Of a DNA stretch of 13,277 nucleotides, positions 6,525-12,341 are shown in pieces. This stretch comes from Acidobacteriota bacterium. GTDB lineage: Bacteria; Acidobacteriota; Blastocatellia; Pyrinomonadales; Pyrinomonadaceae. The notes under the pieces were generated by a model, which saw only the letters and a list, made by a program, of their open reading frames with translations, was not told where the DNA came from and searched no databases. Numbering within the stretch: position 1 is the first letter of the stretch; each line of letters starts with the position of its first letter. The stretch is taken from NCBI GenBank assembly GCA_016703965.1, contig JADJBB010000011.1, forward strand, positions 1-13,277, written 5' to 3'. A program made the position numbers and the translations under genes.

Positions 6525-7076
6525 ATGAGTCTGGTTTCCTACAATGAACTTTGCGAGTTTGTAGTGCGCGGGGTTGTCGAGGGCGTCGCCCTGCAAGACG
6601 TGAACGGGACGAGTATCGACGTTCACCTTGGCAGCACGATCATGGTCGAACGCCAGTTGGTGCCGGGGGTAAAGGGCCGCGTTGTCTCGCTACGGGACAA
6701 GCAGGCGCTTGACATGCACACGGTTCACCTTGACGGCGGTTTCTTTGACCTCGCCCCCGGTGAATTTATCCTTGCGCACACCGCTGAAAAGTTCAACCTC
6801 CCGGCTGACGTGAGCGCGGAGTTCAAACTGAACAGTTCCGGCGCCCGCATCGGCCTTGAAAATGCCCTGGCGACGTGGTGCGATCCGCACTGGAACGGGA
6901 GCGTCCTTACCCTGGAACTCAAGAATCTTACGAGGTTCCATACCATCCGCTTGCATGATGGTTGCCGGATTGGGCAAATGATCTTCCACAAGTCTGAGCC
7001 TGTCCCGGTCGACCGTGGTTACGCCGTTCGCGGCCGGTACAACAGTGACTCAACGGTAAGCGGGGTGAAAGCATGA
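6525..7076 (+). CDS. dcd: dCTP deaminase
   Basis: This has 183 residues and ATG 6525 has GGAG at 6511-6514. Family marks are SIDVHLGS near residue 30, PGEFILAHTAEKFNLPADVS, KLNSSGARIGLENALATW (the Ser-Ser-x-x-Arg nucleotide site), DPHWNGSVLTLELKNLT with the catalytic-type Glu, and DGCRIGQMIFH. The length is normal for Dcd. The enzyme deaminates dCTP to dUTP, feeding dTMP synthesis with ThyX encoded 1 kb downstream. A bifunctional dCTP deaminase/dUTPase cannot be excluded from sequence. It probably starts a new transcript from the promoter just upstream, and overlaps the next gene by 4 bases. Confidence 0.92.
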   Translation: MSLVSYNELCEFVVRGVVEGVALQDVNGTSIDVHLGSTIMVERQLVPGVKGRVVSLRDKQALDMHTVHLDGGFFDLAPGEFILAHTAEKFNLPADVSAEFKLNSSGARIGLENALATWCDPHWNGSVLTLELKNLTRFHTIRLHDGCRIGQMIFHKSEPVPVDRGYAVRGRYNSDSTVSGVKA

Positions 7077-7363
7077 AGGTGAAACACAATACCGCCCCCA
7101 ATATCCTGTTTCGCGCCGCCGAGATTATGGAGGAACGCGGCAAGCAGTATGACAGTGAAGGCGGGGAACGCAGCATGGGCAGGACCGTTGCCGCGTTCAA
7201 TGTCATCACCGGCAATGCCCTCAAAGAATCTGACGGTTGGCTTTTGCTGCAATTGCTCAAAGACGTGCGCGACCGCCAAACGGAAGCAGCGCACCCGGAT
7301 TCACTTGAGGATTGCGTAGCCTATGCCGCACTCAAGGCCGAAGCACGGCTACAGGGGAGTTAG
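7073..7363 (+). CDS. MazG/DUF6378-like small protein
   Basis: This has 96 residues, with ATG overlapping the dcd stop. The sequence has ILFRAAEIMEERGKQYDSEG, a central WLLLQLLKDVRDRQ and a terminal DSLEDCVAYAALKAEARLQ. This ExxEE...K.Y(D)...LLL.LK..R...DSLxDxxAY layout fits the DUF6378-type or MazG-like phage proteins, all-helical relatives of NTP pyrophosphohydrolases. If active, it could supply the dUTP to dUMP step between Dcd and ThyX; that is inference from position. Family recognition is from pattern only, and activity is unproven. Confidence 0.65.
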   Translation: MKVKHNTAPNILFRAAEIMEERGKQYDSEGGERSMGRTVAAFNVITGNALKESDGWLLLQLLKDVRDRQTEAAHPDSLEDCVAYAALKAEARLQGS

Positions 7364-7366
7364 GAA

Positions 7367-7714
7367 ATGAGCATGTTTTCTTCTACGTTCGGACAACTCA
7401 CCGACGCGCTGGAAAGGGAGGCCAAGGCTGATAGCCCGAAAGCCCCGACTAAATCGCTTGCCGATGTTGCCAAGTCTTACAAGGGCCGCGGGCAGAAAAA
7501 GTCAAGCAATGCGGAAGCACGCTACGCCGCCTTTTTCGCAGAGCCGCATACCGCACCGGAAGGCAGCCGGCACCTGGACGTTTTCGCGCAAACGTGCCTG
7601 AACCAACTCTATCGGTATGAGCGTAAGGGACTTGTTCGCCGCCTACCGGAGAATAAGCCCACCGGCCGTGGGTCGTCGGCGATTCTCTGGCAATGGATTG
7701 GGGGTGCAGAATGA
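7367..7714 (+). CDS. Hypothetical protein with possible C-terminal winged helix
   Basis: This has 115 residues, with GTTAGGAAATG at the start and a 4-base overlap with the next gene. The N-terminal half is polar and Lys/Ala-rich (REAKADSPKAPTKSLADVAK) and probably disordered. The C-terminal half (AQTCLNQLYRYERKGLVRRL, then ILWQWIGGAE) looks like a helix plus recognition wing, as in small winged-helix DNA-binding domains. It might be a small regulator in the nucleotide metabolism operon. I do not recognise a named family. Confidence 0.65.
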   Translation: MSMFSSTFGQLTDALEREAKADSPKAPTKSLADVAKSYKGRGQKKSSNAEARYAAFFAEPHTAPEGSRHLDVFAQTCLNQLYRYERKGLVRRLPENKPTGRGSSAILWQWIGGAE

Positions 7715-7866
7715 CCAATAAATTGCAGAAGTATTACACCCTGCCAAAATTATTTAATTGGCACCTTGCAAAAATGCGTATCGCGTTCGTGAACTTTGCT
7801 ACAATTCCGATTCGCTTTTCTACAGACGTTTTCAAGGCAATGGCCGAGAAGGACCGCCCGCAGTAG
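7711..7866 (+). CDS. Small basic hypothetical protein (51 residues)
   Basis: ATG 7711 overlaps the previous stop as ATGA, and the frame is open to TAG 7864-7866. The sequence begins MTNKLQKYYTLPKLFNWHLA and is rich in aromatic and basic residues, without a clear membrane span. The local DNA is AT-rich compared with neighbours. It may be real because of the start/stop coupling, but it has no recognisable family and could be a chance frame. Confidence 0.45.
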   Translation: MTNKLQKYYTLPKLFNWHLAKMRIAFVNFATIPIRFSTDVFKAMAEKDRPQ

Positions 7867-7890
7867 GGGCAATTTATTTACGCCTGATTA

Positions 7891-7904
7891 TTAGCAACTG
7901 CTAA
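7891..7904. promoter_or_regulatory. Palindrome TTAGC-N4-GCTAA (second copy), putative operator
   Basis: TTAGCAACTGCTAA is a perfect 5-base-arm palindrome with the same arms as that at 6469-6482. It lies in the 63-base gap before the gene at 7930, followed by CAACTT, which also follows the first copy. No convincing -35 is visible; TATACC near 7910 could be a weak -10. Same-repressor control is inferred. Confidence 0.45.
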
Positions 7905-7929
7905 CAACTTATACCTTTTTGGAGACACT

Positions 7930-8112
7930 ATGTTCGTTAAATTGCAATTGTGGAAAGCACGCCGCGATTTGCTAACTGCAAGCCGCCACGAAGCCGAAAT
8001 GCGCGAGTCTGCAATGCACATGCGGCAGAACGTATTGCCGGTGCTGGAACGGAAACTCGAAAAGTTGGAAGTCAAAGACTTTTTCCACCAGCAAGCGAGG
8101 TACCTCAAGTGA
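7930..8112 (+). CDS. Small helical protein upstream of thyX
   Basis: This has 60 residues. TTTTTGGAG lies 7 bases before the ATG, and the stop overlaps the thyX GTG (GTGA), implying translational coupling. The sequence MFVKLQLWKARRDLLTASRH, then MRQNVLPVLERKLEKLEVKD, predicts a single amphipathic helix or short coiled coil with high charge. No family is recognised. The tight coupling suggests a role with nucleotide metabolism or simple operon packing. Confidence 0.7.
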   Translation: MFVKLQLWKARRDLLTASRHEAEMRESAMHMRQNVLPVLERKLEKLEVKDFFHQQARYLK

Positions 8113-8801
8113 TCTTTAACGGTATTTCCGCAACGCAAATCGGAATAATGGGGTCCGATCTATCCGTGGTCAATGCGGCGCGCGTGAGCATGGACAAGCA
8201 AAGCACCTGGAACGTCGAGCGCAAAGGCTTCTTTCTGGAAACTTGCCTCAATGACAAAGATGCAAAGCTGCTTGGCTACCTTGCGAAGCACAAGCACTGG
8301 ACGCCGTTCAGCCACCCACAGATTAGCCTGCGCATCAAAGCGCCCATCTTCGTTGCGCGCCAGTGGTTCAAGCACATGGTCGGCATTACCCGTAACGAAA
8401 CATCACGCCGGTATGTGGATTCTGAGCCTGAGTTCTTCCGGCTGATTTGGCGGTTACGTGCCGAGTCCGTAAAGCAAGGCTCCGCTGGAACCGCCCCGGA
8501 GGAAATTCAACGCCAGGCCGATGTAATTTTCGATCAGGTTATGACCACTTCGCTTGCCGGGTATGACGAATTGTTGTCGATTGGTATAGCACCGGAACAG
8601 GCCCGCGCGATTCTCCCGCAAAACATGATGACCGAGTGGATTGAAACCGCGTCCCTCGCGGCCATTTGCCGGGCGTGCAAGTTGCGCCTGGACCCGCACG
8701 CGCAACTCGAAACGCGAGAGGTTGCCGAGCGTATTGCGGAAATCGTCGCCCCCCACTTCCCGGTTTCTTGGGCGGCACTCATGGGGGAAAACAATGGCTG
8801 A
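8109..8801 (+). CDS. thyX: FAD-dependent thymidylate synthase ThyX
   Basis: This has 230 residues from GTG 8109, chosen because it overlaps the upstream stop; longer in-frame reading to 7950 is a shadow of that gene. NAARVSM is at residues 22-28, HWTPFSHP near 63-70, and the ThyX signature RQWFKHMVGITRNETSRRY at 84-102 has the N-E-x-S-x-R-Y core. The C-terminus has ARAILPQNMMTEW and RLDPHAQLETREVAE, the conserved R...Q.E.R region. The enzyme converts dUMP to dTMP using methylene-tetrahydrofolate, FAD and NADPH. Together with Dcd this makes a phage thymidylate module. Length is normal and the gene is intact. Confidence 0.95.
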   Translation: MIFNGISATQIGIMGSDLSVVNAARVSMDKQSTWNVERKGFFLETCLNDKDAKLLGYLAKHKHWTPFSHPQISLRIKAPIFVARQWFKHMVGITRNETSRRYVDSEPEFFRLIWRLRAESVKQGSAGTAPEEIQRQADVIFDQVMTTSLAGYDELLSIGIAPEQARAILPQNMMTEWIETASLAAICRACKLRLDPHAQLETREVAERIAEIVAPHFPVSWAALMGENNG

Positions 8802-9012
8802 TGTATGCGACCGCGCCGACGAGCAAAACGAAGCGGCCTATGCCGCCCTGCTCCGTATGCGACAACCCGAAGGCCCGGCCGCTACCGGCAACTGTCTTTA
8901 CTGCGGCGAACATTTGCCGCAGAACGCGAACTCTCAACCCCGTTGGTGCGATGCCGATTGCTTCCACGAGTGGGAGTACGAACAGGCCGCGAAGAAAAGA
9001 AAGGGCGAATAA
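8794..9012 (+). CDS. Small zinc-finger protein
   Basis: This has 72 residues, with ATG 8794 overlapping the thyX end by 8 bases. CLYCGEHLP (CxxC) and RWCDADCFHEWEYEQAAK (CxxxC) make a four-cysteine zinc site, followed by a basic helix. This is the layout of short phage zinc-finger proteins loosely related to TraR/DksA-type or DUF2116-type domains. The N-terminus MADVCDRADEQNEAAY is typical of that group. A role in binding RNA polymerase or nucleic acid is possible but unproven. Confidence 0.75.
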   Translation: MADVCDRADEQNEAAYAALLRMRQPEGPAATGNCLYCGEHLPQNANSQPRWCDADCFHEWEYEQAAKKRKGE

Positions 9013-9013
9013 C

Positions 9014-9223
9014 GTGCCGGTCTACTCCGCAAAACTCGATTCCGGTTTCTCGATAACGCTGAACGGCGAACCGCTGACGATCGCGCTACTGACACCGGAC
9101 GGCGCAATTGCGGCGAAAGGCGGGCAGGTAGCGGCCAAGCTGTTCAACCTGGCCGTTGAGACTCACGAACAATTCTGGATAAGCAGAGGGCAGTTGAAAC
9201 AACTCAAAGGAGGTTCAAGATGA
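9014..9223 (+). CDS. Hypothetical protein (69 residues)
   Basis: GTG 9014 lies one base after the previous stop, and the frame runs to 9223, overlapping the next ATG. The sequence (VPVYSAKLDSGFSITLNGEP, LTPDGAIAAKGGQVAAKLFN, HEQFWISRGQLKQL) looks like a small beta-rich fold. The frame is open much further upstream, but that part is the shadow of thyX and the zinc-finger gene. No family is recognised. GTG starts are used elsewhere here. Confidence 0.6.
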   Translation: MPVYSAKLDSGFSITLNGEPLTIALLTPDGAIAAKGGQVAAKLFNLAVETHEQFWISRGQLKQLKGGSR

Positions 9224-9420
9224 TTCCAACCTGGCTTTACAACTTTCTTCCAAAGGCGTACATCGCCGGCGGCCTTGCAGCCATGTACCTGATCGACAAC
9301 AAGTTGGGGACCGCCAGCGGCGCTTTGCTTCTTGTGACCGGGCTTATCGTCGTGTTGCTGCGCAGGTTGCTGCGCAGGTCGCTGCGCCTGTCGCCGCGGA
9401 GGGACTACTATGGGGATTGA
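9220..9420 (+). CDS. Small membrane protein with Arg-rich tail
   Basis: This has 66 residues, with AAAGGAGG upstream of ATG 9220. The start MIPTWLYNFLPKAYIAGGLA is hydrophobic and ASGALLLVTGLIVVLL is a membrane span, followed by LLRRLLRRSLRLSPRRDYYG, a strongly basic cytoplasmic tail coded by 12-base tandem repeats. It resembles small phage inner-membrane proteins that start M(I/L)P.WLY..LP. Its function is unknown; a holin-like or exclusion role is speculative. Confidence 0.75.
   Translation: MIPTWLYNFLPKAYIAGGLAAMYLIDNKLGTASGALLLVTGLIVVLLRRLLRRSLRLSPRRDYYGD
9354..9399 (+). repeat. 12-base imperfect tandem repeat (about 4 units)
   Basis: GTTGCTGCGCAG occurs twice at 9354-9377, followed by GTCGCTGCGCCT and GTCGCCGCGG. 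Being a multiple of three, it keeps frame and encodes LLRR-LLRR-SLRL-SPRR in the tail of the membrane protein. Unit number could vary by slippage. Confidence 0.75.
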
Positions 9421-9541
9421 TACTATCGCAATCGTCGCCGGGGTCGCCGTCGCCCTGGTCGGACTTGTTTCCTACGTCGCCGGATACCGGCATGGTTTCA
9501 ATCATGCTATTTCCGTTATGCTACGGGAGGTTGGCGAATGA
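9410..9541 (+). CDS. Tiny membrane protein (43 residues)
   Basis: ATG 9410 lies inside the end of the previous gene with GGAGG ten bases upstream. The frame is open to TGA 9539-9541, overlapping the next ATG. IDTIAIVAGVAVALVGLVSY is one membrane span, followed by VAGYRHGFNHAISVML. It is the first of two consecutive tiny single-span proteins. No known function; such peptides are common in phage early regions. Confidence 0.6.
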   Translation: MGIDTIAIVAGVAVALVGLVSYVAGYRHGFNHAISVMLREVGE

Positions 9542-9633
9542 AATATCTCGCCGGCCTGAGTGCCGTAGGTTTTTCAGTTGTTTGGGCCATGCTGTCGCTG
9601 GACATCATTTGGCTATTTGGGGGTGTGAAATGA
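9538..9633 (+). CDS. Tiny membrane protein (31 residues)
   Basis: ATG 9538 overlaps the previous stop, and the stop at 9631-9633 overlaps the next ATG. Nearly the whole peptide is hydrophobic (YLAGLSAVGFSVVWAMLSLD, IIWLFGG), so it is a single membrane span. The upstream gene supplies GGGAGG just before the start. Support comes from the two overlaps; its function is unknown. Confidence 0.5.
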   Translation: MKYLAGLSAVGFSVVWAMLSLDIIWLFGGVK

Positions 9634-9979
9634 GCCAAGTTCAGTGCGACTATATAGCCGAACTTCTCGGCAAGCTGGCCGAGTGCGTAAAGAAACTCGC
9701 AGCGGAGCAGGCCGATAACCTGCGGCTGCGGGAGGCGCTAGAATACCATCAAGCACAGACGAGGCCAATCCAGAGGACAGAAGAAGCACTCTCCGCCACC
9801 GCTGACCTTGGCGAGTACACCTATGCGAGAAGGAGCCTGTTGCTTGGCTTCACGAGAATCGCCCAGATGCTGACGTTATTACCCACGCAGTAAAGAATGT
9901 ATGGAATGGTGTGGTCGTTGGGAGAATGGCTCAATACTCGATCCCACTCTACGCCCAGAAAGGACTGACGAAATGGTAA
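9630..9979 (+). CDS. Modular coiled-coil protein with EPVAW/IPLYA tail, frameshifted
   Basis: ATG 9630 overlaps the previous stop. As written, the frame ends at 9893 (87 residues). The start MSQVQCDYIAELLGKLAECV, then LAAEQADNLRLREALEYHQA, is a coiled coil. Adding one base near 9826 (TATGC-GAGAAGGAG) switches to EKEPVAWLHENRPDADVITH and on to QYSIPLYAQKGLTKW, the family's usual C-terminal tail, stopping at 9977-9979 and overlapping the next ATG at 9973. The repaired length is about 116 residues. It is another member of the family found at 1-4355. Its function is unknown. Confidence 0.65.
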
Positions 9980-10530
9980 CTAACTGCCCTAAATGTGGAT
10001 TGCCGCGATTCGCCGGTGTTGGAGGCTATGCAGGCCCACAGTGCACTTGCCTAGTTACTAACTTTGCCGTTGTGGATCCAGTTGTACGACAGCAACAAGA
10101 AATCGAATCCCTGCGCCAGCAACTCTCCGCCAGTCAGAAGCGAGAAGTGACGCTTCGTAAATTGATTGGCGAGATATATTGTAGCGACGACTCTAGTGCC
10201 GAGGTTACGCGGAAAATAGAGGATGTGCTTAGCGCCATGGGTAACTCATACAACAAAGAATCAACGCAGGGCTTTGAAGATTGGCACAGTAGTCATGCTA
10301 AGTATATGGAACCAGCAGACATTATTCATTGGTGCAGAGATGCTTACAACGCTGGGGTTATAGCAGTACAGTCCGAACTTGAAGCCGAACTAAATCGTCG
10401 GTTTGAAGGCAATCGTATTTCAAGCCAAGAATATAACGACTGTCAGAAGCGCGAGGTGATGCTGCGGGATGCGCTTGAATACCTGGTGTCAATCACATTC
10501 AGGCACTCGCAGATTACTTTAAATGAGTAG
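9973..10530 (+). CDS. Zinc-ribbon plus coiled-coil modular protein
   Basis: This has 185 residues from ATG 9973; the frame extends to 9901, but that part belongs to the previous gene. The N-terminus MVTNCPKCGLPRFAGVGGYA, then GPQCTC, is a possible four-Cys zinc ribbon. IESLRQQLSASQKREVTLRK follows (shared module), then a unique region (EDWHSSHAKYMEPADIIHWC) and EAELNRRFEGNRISSQEYND with CQKREVMLRDALEY, which matches the start of the window at DNA level. AAAGGA precedes the start. The zinc ribbon suggests nucleic-acid or protein binding; the rest is unassigned. Confidence 0.72.
   Translation: MVTNCPKCGLPRFAGVGGYAGPQCTCLVTNFAVVDPVVRQQQEIESLRQQLSASQKREVTLRKLIGEIYCSDDSSAEVTRKIEDVLSAMGNSYNKESTQGFEDWHSSHAKYMEPADIIHWCRDAYNAGVIAVQSELEAELNRRFEGNRISSQEYNDCQKREVMLRDALEYLVSITFRHSQITLNE
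10368..10470 (+). repeat. Direct repeat, copy 2 (matches 1-103)
   Basis: Second copy of the module encoding EAELNRRFEGNRISSQEYND and QKREVMLR, here within an intact frame at 9973-10530. Homology ends after about CTGCGGGATGCGCTTGA. Confidence 0.85.
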
Positions 10531-10552
10531 AATGATGTTGTCTCCCTCCGAC

Positions 10553-10610
10553 CTCGGCACACGCCGAGTTTATCCAGCGTCGAGCCTTCGGGTTCCGCTG
10601 GAATTTTTTT
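10553..10610 (+). terminator. Tandem hairpins ending in a T-run, rho-independent terminator
   Basis: The first hairpin is CTCGGC-ACAC-GCCGAG (10553-10568), perfect, followed by TTT. The second is CCAGCG (10574-10579) pairing with CGCTGG (10596-10601), with an inner GAGCC-TTCG-GGTTC stem and a stable TTCG loop, then AATTTTTTT to 10610. It fits a strong intrinsic terminator after the gene ending at 10530. Confidence 0.88.
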
Positions 10611-10629
10611 GCTCAAATGGAGGTATCTA

Positions 10630-10842
10630 ATGGACGAAGATCGTTATTACAATCTCGGTAGCCATGACAAGCTGTTTAATCAGATTGACGAACTGACTGA
10701 CGCACTTGCAAGCAGGGATGATGAAATCAAGGCTCTGCGTAAAGCACTTCTCCATATGTGCGGAAACACGATAGCAAAAGACACATATAGCGGATTGATC
10801 GTGTCTGAAGCACTTGGATACCGTCACAATGATCGTTCTTAA
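10630..10842 (+). CDS. Small coiled-coil protein (70 residues)
   Basis: ATG 10630 follows TGGAGG directly after the terminator, so this gene may be served by readthrough or a promoter I do not see. The sequence MDEDRYYNLGSHDKLFNQID then has ELTDALASRDDEIKALRKAL, a clear heptad pattern, and ends YSGLIVSEALGYRHNDRS. It lacks the exact shared modules but has the same style as the family's N-terminal parts. Its function is unknown. Confidence 0.68.
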   Translation: MDEDRYYNLGSHDKLFNQIDELTDALASRDDEIKALRKALLHMCGNTIAKDTYSGLIVSEALGYRHNDRS

Positions 10843-10915
10843 ATCAATCGGAATCGGCCTACTGGCATGGTTCTATGCTTGGCTGTTCATTCGTCTATCT
10901 AGGCGCTGGAAATGA
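10829..10915 (+). CDS. Tiny membrane protein (28 residues)
   Basis: ATG 10829 lies in the end of the previous gene and the stop at 10913-10915 overlaps the next ATG. MIVLKSIGIGLLAWFYAWLF, then IRLSRRWK, is a single span with a basic tail, hence a likely N-out, C-in orientation. It pairs with the next tiny gene exactly as the 9410/9538 pair does. No function known. Confidence 0.48.
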   Translation: MIVLKSIGIGLLAWFYAWLFIRLSRRWK

Positions 10916-10992
10916 CCATCCTGTCCATATGGTTAGCAATATCAATCCTGTTCGGATGGTTCGTATGTCCGAGATTATTTCAATACATATAA
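10912..10992 (+). CDS. Tiny membrane protein (26 residues)
   Basis: ATG 10912 overlaps the previous stop. MTILSIWLAISILFGWFVCP, then RLFQYI, is one hydrophobic span with a terminal basic residue. It stops at 10990-10992, just before the AGAGGGAAA site of the next gene. The case for coding rests on coupling and composition only. Confidence 0.42.
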   Translation: MTILSIWLAISILFGWFVCPRLFQYI

Positions 10993-11002
10993 GAGGGAAA
11001 TT

Positions 11003-11454
11003 ATGATCGAAGACACAAAGCCTGCAAGAGTCGACTGGAAAAGACTGCTGACGATTATATGTCTGAGGCTGAATCCCTGCGCCAGCAACTCTCCGCCAGT
11101 CAGAAGCGCGAGGTGATGCTACGGGAGGCGCTAGAAGACAAAGCGACAAAAGCGCTGTTCCGAGCGTGGAGCCTTGGTCAAAAATATTGGCAACAGGCCG
11201 ATAGTGATTCTTACACGCAGAACGCAAAGGCTACTATGACACAAAAGAAGTTTCAGGAATTGATTGATGAGTTTCGCTCAGGAGAATGGACACCGGAAAC
11301 ACTGGCAGGTGAAAGACTTGAAGCGATTTTTTATCAAGATGGCAATGGGACGCGTTGGGTCCATAGCGAAGACGCCTGCGCTTCAATAAGCGGGCCGGAT
11401 TCTGACGACCGAGAGATTGGCCGGGCGGTGCTGTGCTTGGGAGCTAATCCATGA
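11003..11454 (+). CDS. Modular coiled-coil protein with GQKYWQQADSDSY segment, frameshifted
   Basis: ATG 11003 has GAGGG upstream and reads MIEDTKP, but this frame misses the shared module. One added base at about 11026 continues as KSRLEKTADDYMSEAESLRQ and LSASQKREVMLREALEDKAT. An internal ATG at 11059 gives the unbroken 131-residue part. The middle (FRAWSLGQKYWQQADSDSYT, then MTQKKFQELIDEF) matches a segment common in Ea22-like or similar phage proteins. The C-terminal region is acidic and ends VLCLGANP. The stop overlaps the next ATG. Function unknown. Confidence 0.62.
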
Positions 11455-11663
11455 GCGACGCAAAGCGAGAAGCAGTAGAGGCAGTCCGTCTATGGAACAG
11501 CGACTGTCCGACCTCGATCAAAACAGCCAGCGAACTGGCGAGCCAAGGAAAGCGCTGCGGCAACTGCGCCTACTTCAGCCACCTGAAGATGGGGCGTTGT
11601 GCCTTGAAATTCAAGCGCGTCTCCTCCTTCAACATCTGCGAACGCCACTCGGATCGGAAATGA
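11451..11663 (+). CDS. Small cysteine-rich protein
   Basis: This has 70 residues, with ATG 11451 overlapping the previous stop. The N-terminal half is helical (MSDAKREAVEAVRLWNSDCP). The C-terminal half has RCGNCAYFSHLKMGRCALKF and later SSFNICERHSDRK. The CxxC...C...C spacing is that of small phage proteins with a zinc or iron-sulfur site. It is the last plus-strand gene, and its 3' end overlaps the opposing phosphoesterase remnant, so the region is convergent with no visible terminator between. Confidence 0.75.
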   Translation: MSDAKREAVEAVRLWNSDCPTSIKTASELASQGKRCGNCAYFSHLKMGRCALKFKRVSSFNICERHSDRK

Positions 11664-11935
11664 TCTCCCAATTCGGCGATGTAGTTACCGGCCGCGCGAA
11701 GATGGTCCAACGGCACACCGGGTTTTGCCTGCACGTCCGGTATGACGAAAATCTTTACGGGTCCGGGGTTGGCGACTTTGGCCTGGCGAACCTTTAGACG
11801 AGACACAACACTGTCTACGTTTGTCCTGTTTATCCCAAGGGCAATTGCCGCTTTCCTGTGTGAACCGTGGGCCAGGATAGCATTAACAATTTCCCGCTGT
11901 TTGTCTGTTTGGCAAAACGTAAAAAGTTCGTGCAC
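11570..11935 (-). CDS. HTH domain fused to metallophosphoesterase start, 3'-truncated
   Basis: GTG at 11935 follows the repaired DUF1353 stop with a GAGG site. Residues 10-50 (DKQREIVNAILAHGSHRKAA, IALGINRTNVDSVVSRLK) form a helix-turn-helix. KIFVIPDVQAKPGVPLDHLR near 61-80 is motif I of a phage calcineurin-like phosphoesterase, here DxQ rather than DxH. After GNYIAELGDHF the match stops, and the rest of the frame is antisense to the 11451-11663 gene. Phage versions are usually well over 200 residues, so the catalytic remainder is missing. The end was probably lost by recombination or misassembly; it is unlikely to be active. Confidence 0.7.
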   Translation of the reverse strand: MHELFTFCQTDKQREIVNAILAHGSHRKAAIALGINRTNVDSVVSRLKVRQAKVANPGPVKIFVIPDVQAKPGVPLDHLRAAGNYIAELGDHFRSEWRSQMLKEETRLNFKAQRPIFRWLK

Positions 11936-11944
11936 GCAAAGTCC

Positions 11945-12341
11945 TCAAGTAGTTGCGGCGTTCTGGTCGCCGAAATGCGAGCCGCCGAAGGCGCGAAACC
12001 GCCGCCCACATTAGCCAACGCTTGATGCCGGATAGCTTCGTACTGACGCCGATTGCCTCTTTGAACACGGCATCCGCGGTCGGACGTGGGAGCATTCCCG
12101 ATTGATAGAGATAGTCGTGTACCGTGGCCGCCGCGTGGGCGGTGTCGCCGAATAGCGAGTACATGATGGGCAAGCGCAACACGCTGGCAAAATCCGTCTG
12201 GAAGCCAACCGGGACGGTAATCGTCCGATTTGCTACGTCAGAGGTATAGACGAGTGGTTTTGCCACCCGCCAAAGCCCCCGCCCACCGCCAAAGTCCGTA
12301 TTGACGATTTCAGCCGACAAGTTCGTGAGAAAGTGAGCCAT
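11945..12341 (-). CDS. DUF1353 phage protein, frameshifted near the C-terminus
   Basis: ATG 12341 overlaps the previous stop. TITVPVGFQTDFASVLRLPI, then AAATVHDYLYQSG and ADAVFKEAIG, match the DUF1353 signature (P.GF.TDFASVPR ... HD.LY ... AD..F.EA). As written, the frame runs to 11883 with an unlikely Arg-rich tail. Removing one T from the GTTTCG run (AAA at 11996-11998 on plus) gives WAAVRAFGGSHFGDQNAATT and a stop at 11945-11947, the expected length of about 131 residues. DUF1353 proteins are common near phage lysis or tail genes, with unknown function (a peptidase-like role has been suggested; unproven). Confidence 0.85.

Larger units (their letters stand above)
404..11090 (+). repeat. 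Dispersed 20-base repeat GAATCCCTGCGCCAGCAACT (about 9 copies)
   Basis: Copies or near copies lie at about 404-423 (one base short), 677-696, 886-905, 1971-1990, 2341-2357, 3265-3284, 3327-3345, 10105-10124 and 11071-11090, all on plus and all encoding (E)SLRQQL in frame. Such conserved DNA in many genes gives short homologies for recombination. There are no regular spacers, so this is not CRISPR. Confidence 0.82.

Noticed and set aside
8666..9223. One 185-residue plus-strand protein across thyX end and the zinc-finger gene
   Set aside because: Its first two thirds are out of frame with conserved ThyX and CxxC-containing sequence; only the part from 9014 is kept.
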